Source of the DNA: Acidilobaceae archaeon
Lineage (GTDB): Archaea; Thermoproteota; Thermoprotei_A; Sulfolobales; Acidilobaceae
Reading direction: 5' to 3'
Length of the DNA stretch: 5,606 nucleotides
Assembly: GCA_027013765.1 (NCBI GenBank)
Contig: JALWGG010000024.1
Span: forward strand, 1-5,606
The position numbers and the translations under genes are program-made. Positions 1-4,366 of the stretch are shown piece by piece. Below the pieces are notes generated by a model that saw only the letters and a program-made list of their open reading frames with translations, ran no database searches and had not been told where the DNA came from. The stretch's first letter is position 1. Each line of letters begins with the position of its first letter.

Positions 1-588
1 GAGGCATACACCCACACAATCTACTGCCCAGACGAGGACTCCAGGAGGCGCATGGAGGATAAGCTAAAGGAGGCTATTAGGGAGGGTGACAGTCTAGGCG
101 GCATAGTAGAGGTCCTCATAGACGGCCTCCCCCAGGGGCTAGGGGATCCATGGTACAGGCTAGACGCCACACTCGCACAGGCAATCCTAACAATACCAGC
201 CGTGAAGGGGGTCGAATTCGGCCACGGGTTCAGGCTAGCCCGCATGAGGGGGTCGGAGGCAAACGAGGTATACGGGATCAATGAGGGGAGGATAACAGTG
301 GAGCGCGGGACGAGCGGCGGGCTACTCGGGGGACACGCAGCAGGCCAGCTAAGGATCAGGGCAGTGGTTAAACCAACCTCAACCATCAGGAGGGAGCAGA
401 AGACCATAAACTGGAGGAGCCTGGAGGAGGACACGATCACAGGCAGGGGCAGGCACGACCCGGCCATAGCACTAAGAGCAGTGCCAGTAGTGGAGGCAGC
501 GGCGTCAATAATCATAGCAGACCACCTGCTAGCATGGACCGGGAGGAGGGCGATCCACTACCACAGGCTAGAACATGAACCAACATAA
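1..588 (+). CDS. aroC: Chorismate synthase, C-terminal half (5' end outside window)
   Basis: Chorismate synthase makes chorismate from 5-enolpyruvylshikimate-3-phosphate (EPSP), using reduced FMN, in the last shared step of aromatic amino acid synthesis in the cytoplasm. Frame 1 is open from the first base and gives 195 residues ending in TAA; the family is usually 360-400 residues, so about half is missing. Family landmarks seen in order are GDSLGG, GLGDP, IPAVKGVEFG, RMRGSEANE, TSGGLLGG, VVKPTSTI, GRHDP and the helix AVPVVEAAASIIIADHLL. The ATG at 52 is internal, because homology continues upstream of it. The usual NNAGG or NHSGG before LGG reads GTSGG here, a mild departure; the RHDP motif is intact. 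T is rare in the third codon position (9 of about 196 codons by hand count). The gene is probably the end of a shikimate operon lying to the left. Confidence 0.95.
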   Translation, partial: EAYTHTIYCPDEDSRRRMEDKLKEAIREGDSLGGIVEVLIDGLPQGLGDPWYRLDATLAQAILTIPAVKGVEFGHGFRLARMRGSEANEVYGINEGRITVERGTSGGLLGGHAAGQLRIRAVVKPTSTIRREQKTINWRSLEEDTITGRGRHDPAIALRAVPVVEAAASIIIADHLLAWTGRRAIHYHRLEHEPT

Positions 589-618
589 ATAGCCCCTCCA
601 ACCCCAACTACTATAAAA
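585..618 (+). promoter_or_regulatory. Two candidate TATA elements in the aroC-rtcB gap
   Basis: The 48-base gap holds an A/T-rich ATAAAT at 585-590, overlapping the aroC stop codon, and CTATAAAA at 611-618. Archaeal TATA boxes are normally centred about 26 bases before the transcription start. The first would start transcription near 612 and leave a leader of about 25 bases that contains the ribosome binding site at 625-630. The second would start it at or just after the ATG, which would leave no room for that site. I therefore slightly prefer the first, or plain readthrough from aroC. Neither is a strong consensus match. Confidence 0.35.
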
Positions 619-624
619 CGGGTC

Positions 625-630
625 GAGGTG
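625..630 (+). promoter_or_regulatory. Shine-Dalgarno sequence deciding the rtcB start
   Basis: GAGGTG matches the archaeal anti-Shine-Dalgarno complement GGAGGTGA. It lies six bases before the ATG at 637, a good spacing. The alternative upstream start, GTG at 628, would fall inside this motif and has no ribosome binding site of its own, so the motif argues for the ATG. Confidence 0.65.
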
Positions 631-636
631 GGTGGA

Positions 637-2091
637 ATGAGCCAGAACATACCACTCAAGAGGATCGACAAGTACACATGGATGATCCCAAAGGGAGAGG
701 CGCAGAGATGCATGAGGGTACCATCAATAATATACGCAGACGACTTCCTAATAGAAAAGATGAGGCAAGACCTAACCCTAAGACAGGCAGCAAACGTAGC
801 ATGCCTCCAAGGAATACAAAAATACAGCATAGTAATGCCAGACGGACACCAAGGCTACGGATTCCCCATAGGCGGAGTCGCAGCAATGGACATACAAGAA
901 AACGGAGTCATAAGCCCCGGAGGGGTCGGTTACGATATAAATTGTGGCGTCAGGGTGCTCAGGACGAACTTGACGGTTGACGAGGTCAGGCCTAGGATAA
1001 GGGAGTTGGTGGATACGTTGTATAGGAATGTGCCCAGCGGGTTGGGGAGCACGGGTAAGGTTAGGCTCACGGTGAACGAGTTGGAGGAGGTCCTCAATAG
1101 GGGTGTTGAGTGGGCTGTGGAGAAGGGCTATGGGTGGCCTGAGGATAGGGAGCATATAGAGGAGAGAGGTAGCTGGTCTCTTGCCGATTCGAGCAAGGTT
1201 AGTAGGGCTGCCAAGAAGAGGGGTGCGGCCCAGCTGGGGACGCTGGGTAGCGGGAACCACTTCCTAGAGGTCCAGGTGGTCGACCGTGTATTTGATGAGC
1301 GTATAGCGAAGGCCTATGGCCTATTCGAGGGCCAGGTAGTGGTGATGATCCATACTGGGAGCCGTGGGCTAGGGCATCAGGTTGCGAGCGACTATCTGGT
1401 GGTCATGGAGAGGGCTATGAGGAAGTATGGGACGATACCCCCGGACAGGGAGCTTGCTAGTATACCATACAATAGCCCCGAAGCCCAGGACTATGTCAGG
1501 GCTATGGCGGCTGCAGCCAACTTCGCATGGACGAATAGGCAGATGATCGCCCACTGGACTAGGGAGAGCTTCAGGGCAGTATTCCACAGGGACCCGGACC
1601 AGCTGGGGCTTGAGATAGTATATGACGTGGCCCACAACATAGCGAAGATAGAGGAGTATGACGTTGATGGGAAGAGGAAGAAGCTAGTGATACACAGGAA
1701 GGGTGCAACCAGGGCATTCCCACCAGGCCACCCAGAGATACCCGCAGACTACAAGGACGTGGGACAGCCAGTCCTGATACCAGGAAGCATGGGTACAGCA
1801 AGCTACATACTTGCAGGCGTGGAGTCAGGAGTGAAGAGCTGGTACACGGCCCCCCACGGGGCAGGCAGGTGGATGAGCAGGGCTAGAGCTAAGAGGACCA
1901 AGTCCTATAGGCAGGTGGTCGAGGAGCTGGCCGCGAAGGGCATATACATTAGGGCTAGCAACGTAGCCACGGTCGTGGAGGAGATGCCGGAGGCGTATAA
2001 GGACGTTGATAAAGTGGCGCAGGTTGCCGATGCAGTAGGCATAGCCAGGCTAGTCGCCCGTATGAGACCTATCGGAGTCACTAAGGGATAG
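637..2091 (+). CDS. rtcB: RtcB RNA-splicing ligase (3'-phosphate/5'-OH, GTP- and Mn-dependent)
   Basis: RtcB joins RNA 2',3'-cyclic-phosphate or 3'-phosphate ends to 5'-OH ends through an enzyme-GMP intermediate; in archaea it ligates tRNA exons after intron removal. The 484-residue product matches the usual length (about 480). Motifs seen are MPDGHQGYGFPIGG (68-81), GYDINCG with metal ligands D100 and C103, GSGNHFLE with H208, MIHTGSRGLGHQ with H239, DVAHN with H333, PGSMGT (382-387) and HGAGR with H408, the histidine that carries GMP in characterised RtcB. The metal-binding and catalytic set is complete, and no intein interrupts it, although some archaeal rtcB genes carry one. Start ATG 637 is chosen for its GAGGTG site; GTG 628 would add three residues. 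The last 42 bases overlap the end of the opposing CYTH gene. Third-base usage changes sharply near codon 98. No archease gene is visible beside it. Confidence 0.97.
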   Translation: MSQNIPLKRIDKYTWMIPKGEAQRCMRVPSIIYADDFLIEKMRQDLTLRQAANVACLQGIQKYSIVMPDGHQGYGFPIGGVAAMDIQENGVISPGGVGYDINCGVRVLRTNLTVDEVRPRIRELVDTLYRNVPSGLGSTGKVRLTVNELEEVLNRGVEWAVEKGYGWPEDREHIEERGSWSLADSSKVSRAAKKRGAAQLGTLGSGNHFLEVQVVDRVFDERIAKAYGLFEGQVVVMIHTGSRGLGHQVASDYLVVMERAMRKYGTIPPDRELASIPYNSPEAQDYVRAMAAAANFAWTNRQMIAHWTRESFRAVFHRDPDQLGLEIVYDVAHNIAKIEEYDVDGKRKKLVIHRKGATRAFPPGHPEIPADYKDVGQPVLIPGSMGTASYILAGVESGVKSWYTAPHGAGRWMSRARAKRTKSYRQVVEELAAKGIYIRASNVATVVEEMPEAYKDVDKVAQVADAVGIARLVARMRPIGVTKG

Positions 2092-2598
2092 GCTCCTAGC
2101 AACGATCTCCGCATAACTATCATACACGACCTCCTCTTTATCCAACCCAAGCTCCTTCAAAGCCTCAGACACATGCATAGGGTCCCCGGTGAGGCTCTCA
2201 ACCTCTATAAAACACCCCACGCCATCCACAGTATCTAGGAAGACCTTAACCCGATCCCCGCGATATACCTCCCTAGACTTCCCAACCCTGACCGATTCCC
2301 TGAATCCGAGGCGCTCCAGGATCAGTCCAAGAGGCCCCTCTACACGGGCTTCAAGCTCCTCCCTAACCTTCAGCCTCCCACCACTCCTAGGCCCCTTATA
2401 TGAGAGTACCATTCTACCCCCACTATACCTAAGCCTCAATGCCTCGTCACTCCTCATAAGGTCCCTGCAGGGGTGCTGATAGTATACATCATCCTCCCTA
2501 ACCCTACCCTCAAGCCTATACCCCTTCCCCCTCAGGACCCCCCTCAGCTCGTCAAACCTGCTGCAGTCAACCCTTATCTTAGCCTCCGCCTCCCTCAC
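2050..2598 (-). CDS. CYTH-domain protein (class IV adenylate cyclase / triphosphatase-like)
   Basis: CYTH proteins fold into a tunnel that binds triphosphate groups with metal ions; members include class IV adenylate cyclases, thiamine triphosphatases and RNA triphosphatases. The signature E-x-E-x-K (EAEAK) is residues 3-7. Further family landmarks follow: the DDVYYQHP strand, ALRLRY, YKGPRSGG, REELEA, and near the end FLDTVDGVGCFIEVE, the usual G-x-F-I-E-x-E strand. Charged tunnel residues therefore look complete and the protein (182 residues, stop TAG) is probably active. I chose GTG 2598 because GGGGAG at 2604-2609 lies five bases before it and the signature falls at its usual N-terminal place. 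An ATG at 2631 would add 11 residues with a poorer ribosome site. It overlaps the SCP2 gene by about 20 bases (53 from the ATG), which suggests coupled translation. The real substrate cannot be told from sequence; archaeal CyaB-like proteins are often only nominal cyclases. Confidence 0.85.
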   Translation of the reverse strand: MREAEAKIRVDCSRFDELRGVLRGKGYRLEGRVREDDVYYQHPCRDLMRSDEALRLRYSGGRMVLSYKGPRSGGRLKVREELEARVEGPLGLILERLGFRESVRVGKSREVYRGDRVKVFLDTVDGVGCFIEVESLTGDPMHVSEALKELGLDKEEVVYDSYAEIVARSLSLSDSDRSHTGD

Positions 2599-2992
2599 CA
2601 CTGCTCCCCAATCCAAGCTTCTGGGCCACATGCACCATTTCCAGCGCGGCGATCGAGTATCTCAGGATCAGTGATATATCCCCCTTCTCTATCTTAAGCC
2701 TCCTCCTCATAATCGCTGTCAACGGGTTTATCCTTCCACTGATCACCTCCACCCACTCATCCAGGCTAGCAGATATTATGACAGGTGCATCAGCGCTAGA
2801 CGCGTCATCATACCACTCAACCCCTAGGCACCTCCCATCCTCTAGGTATAGCGTGAAGCCCTGGTTAGTGTCTGCTACCTTAAACAGTATGGGGTACTTC
2901 CAGCCCCTCCCACTACTCCTATACCTCTGGGAGGAGTCAAGAAGCCTGCAGTACTCCTCCGCCCACTCCCTACTAGGGAACCTATATCCCAA
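2579..2992 (-). CDS. SCP2 sterol-carrier-like domain protein
   Basis: This 137-residue protein (stop TAA) is a stand-alone SCP2-like domain, a fold with a hydrophobic cavity that binds lipids or other greasy ligands; archaea generally lack sterols, so the ligand here is unknown. Matching features are an N-terminal helix (REWAEEYCRLLD), a GWKYPILFKV strand, the DEWVEVISGRINPLTAIMRR segment typical of the family, then LKIEKGDISLILRY and a C-terminal helix. No signal peptide or membrane segment is seen, so it is probably cytoplasmic. The tail is glycine-rich (SSGEGGGG), and this part also encodes the start of the CYTH gene. The start is TTG 2992, the only usable start after the in-frame stop of the preceding ADH gene; a run of seven G at 3006-3000 lies seven bases ahead and could act as the ribosome site. 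The gap to the ADH gene is 24 bases, so the two are probably cotranscribed. Confidence 0.85.
   Translation of the reverse strand: MGYRFPSREWAEEYCRLLDSSQRYRSSGRGWKYPILFKVADTNQGFTLYLEDGRCLGVEWYDDASSADAPVIISASLDEWVEVISGRINPLTAIMRRRLKIEKGDISLILRYSIAALEMVHVAQKLGLGSSGEGGGG
2604..2609 (-). promoter_or_regulatory. Shine-Dalgarno-like site for the CYTH gene
   Basis: GGGGAG on the minus strand lies five bases before GTG 2598 and inside the end of the SCP2 gene. It is too close (two bases) for the neighbouring GTG at 2601 and lies downstream of the ATG at 2631, so it favours the GTG at 2598. Confidence 0.45.
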
Positions 2993-2999
2993 TACTAGA

Positions 3000-3006
3000 C
3001 CCCCCC
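3000..3006 (-). promoter_or_regulatory. G-run ribosome binding site candidate for the SCP2 gene
   Basis: Seven consecutive G on the minus strand, seven bases before the TTG at 2992. It can pair with the CCUCC of the 16S rRNA tail only partly, through G-U pairs. It is the only purine-rich stretch in the 24-base gap. As a homopolymer it is also a possible site of length error or slippage. Confidence 0.4.
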
Positions 3007-3016
3007 GGGTCTTAGC

Positions 3017-4180
3017 CTAGTATGCTTTACGGAGTATATCTGCTATATCATCCACGGTGGGGACTACGGGGTTGAATGCTATATCCGGGTCTCTGAGTGC
3101 GGACTCCGCCACTTCATCCACCAACCCTCTATACTCCTCCTCACTCACACCAGCCAGATCCCTCAACCTTACTGGGTGCCCAACACCCCTGTATAATGCT
3201 CTCACATGGTCCTCCAGGCTACCCCTCTCTGGGGCGCCAAGCATCTTCTCAAGGAAGTCCTTCACATACCTATACTTTGACAGCGCCTCCGGACTCCTAC
3301 TATTATACTCTATAACGTATGGTAGGACGGTGGCTACAATTGTTCCATGATGGATCCCAAGCCTAGCCCCCAGGGGATGGGCTATCGCATGTGCCAAGCC
3401 GAGGCCAGAGTTGGTGAAGGCCATGCCTGCCATCGTTGCTGCTATATGCATCATGGCCCAATCATCATCACTACCCTCACCCCCAGCGATCCTCGGCAGG
3501 TGCCTGAAGACTAGTTCTATAGCCTTAAGGGATAAAGCGTCGCTTACCGGGTTAGAGTTTATGGATACTAGAGCCTCTAGGCTGTGTGCAAGGACGTCCA
3601 ACCCGGTCCCTATGGCCAGGCGTCTTGGCATAAACTTGGGGAGCCTGGGGTCTAGTATTGATGCATACGGGATTAGCTCATAGCTACCTAAAGCCACCTT
3701 CTCCCTACCATCCACGCGCCTGGTTAACACGATTCCATAGCTGGCATCACTCCCACTCCCACTAGTTGTGGGTACCGCCACTAGTAGCACCCCACTCCCC
3801 TCCACTCCTATACTCGTGAAGGGGGCTACCTGGTCCAGGCTAATTTTTGGGTTGACTAGCTTGACAAGGCCGGATTTTGCAGCATCTATGACACTCCCGC
3901 CCCCAACAGCTATTATAGCCCTGGCTCCAGCCTCCCTGGCAGCAGACGCTATACCATCTGCAACCTCGAATCCGGGCTCGGGCTCGACTCCTGTATATAG
4001 TGATACCCTTGCAACACTCTTAACACTCTCCAGCATATCCTTGAACCAATGCATTGAAGAGACTACGGGGTCGGTCACTACTAGGACAGAGTCGATCCCC
4101 CTATCAGATAGTAGCATCTTAAGCGCTTCACCCGCATCCTCACGGAAAAAGATCCTCCTTGGGAATCCTAGCTCGACCAA
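3017..4180 (-). CDS. Iron-containing (group III) alcohol dehydrogenase
   Basis: Group III alcohol dehydrogenases interconvert alcohols and aldehydes or ketones with NAD(P)H and one metal ion, usually iron, in the cytoplasm. The 387-residue product has the expected family length. The nucleotide-binding part contains VLVVTDP (33-38) and GGGSVIDAAK (93-102), followed by VPTTSGSGSDAS (136-147). The metal site appears complete: D195 and H199 in GTGLDVLAHS, H264 in GLAHAIAHPLG, and H278 in GIHHG; spacing matches known members such as lactaldehyde reductase FucO. The start is TTG 4180, since a TAG directly precedes it in frame and homology (GFPRRIFF) begins a few residues later. A GGTG lies eight bases upstream. 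It leads the probable ADH-SCP2-CYTH operon. Substrate and cofactor preference cannot be read from sequence; hyperthermophile relatives act on primary or fermentation alcohols. Glycerol-1-phosphate dehydrogenase is a distant relative but a poorer match. Confidence 0.93.
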   Translation of the reverse strand: MVELGFPRRIFFREDAGEALKMLLSDRGIDSVLVVTDPVVSSMHWFKDMLESVKSVARVSLYTGVEPEPGFEVADGIASAAREAGARAIIAVGGGSVIDAAKSGLVKLVNPKISLDQVAPFTSIGVEGSGVLLVAVPTTSGSGSDASYGIVLTRRVDGREKVALGSYELIPYASILDPRLPKFMPRRLAIGTGLDVLAHSLEALVSINSNPVSDALSLKAIELVFRHLPRIAGGEGSDDDWAMMHIAATMAGMAFTNSGLGLAHAIAHPLGARLGIHHGTIVATVLPYVIEYNSRSPEALSKYRYVKDFLEKMLGAPERGSLEDHVRALYRGVGHPVRLRDLAGVSEEEYRGLVDEVAESALRDPDIAFNPVVPTVDDIADILRKAY

Positions 4181-4214
4181 CTAAAATACACCATAGTAAG
4201 GGTATCGCCGTGGA

Positions 4215-4222
4215 GGTATAAA
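4215..4222 (-). promoter_or_regulatory. TATA box candidate for the ADH-SCP2-CYTH cluster
   Basis: Minus-strand TTTATACC, preceded by purine/C-rich AACCAC. Its centre lies about 25 bases before the A of an ATG at 4194 and about 38 before the ADH TTG at 4180. Transcription would thus start near 4192-4194, leaving a leader of about 12-14 bases. It is the best TATA-like element in the gap and is correctly placed for the gene downstream. Confidence 0.5.
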
Positions 4223-4268
4223 GTGGTTAAGCACATGCATGGCTAAAGCCCAATTAATCCCTTTATGG

Positions 4269-4314
4269 TTGAAACACGGGGGAAAAACCCTTTGTTGGGC
4301 ACTACACGTTTCAA
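4269..4314. repeat. Inverted repeat with inner GGG-AAAAA-CCC hairpin
   Basis: TTGAAAC at 4269-4275 is the exact reverse complement of GTTTCAA at 4308-4314, with 32 bases between the arms. Inside lies GGG-AAAAA-CCC (4280-4290), a three-pair stem that reads GGG-TTTTT-CCC on the minus strand. It sits between cdc48 and the ADH promoter, 50-100 bases after the cdc48 stop. The five T residues on the transcribed-sense minus strand could help end the cdc48 transcript. The structure is weak; a regulator binding site or chance is also possible. Confidence 0.3.
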
Positions 4315-4366
4315 TAATAGGGAGGCGTGATCATTAGGTTGGGGATTGGAGTGGTTGTGGCCTTGG

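Larger units (their letters stand above)
4181..4366. other. Intergenic region between cdc48 and the ADH gene
   Basis: This is the only sizeable gap in the window (186 bases). It holds, in minus-strand order, the cdc48 3' flank, the inverted repeat with T5 run, the TATA candidate, and a minimal ADH leader. I see no tRNA, snoRNA-like C/D box set or protein gene that I can support here. A very short hydrophobic + strand ORF starting at 4327 is listed under findings. Confidence 0.6.

Noticed and set aside
21..515. 164-codon minus-strand frame opposite aroC
   Set aside because: Antisense shadow: the + strand carries unbroken chorismate synthase homology across the same bases.
3017..3019. UAG as a pyrrolysine codon joining ADH and SCP2
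   Set aside because: The ADH already has its normal full length at this stop, the following gene has its own start and a G-run ribosome site candidate, and there is no sign of pyrrolysine genes in the window.
4306..4335. GTTTCAATAATAGGG resembles the end of some archaeal CRISPR repeats
   Set aside because: Only one copy is present, with no regular spacing or spacers nearby. The likeness is limited to GTTTCAAT, which is also explained by the short inverted repeat.
4181..4366. Possible tRNA or C/D-box guide RNA in the gap
   Set aside because: No cloverleaf, no GTTCGA T-loop and no paired RTGATGA and CTGA boxes are seen. A TGATCA-like stretch near 4328 alone is not enough.
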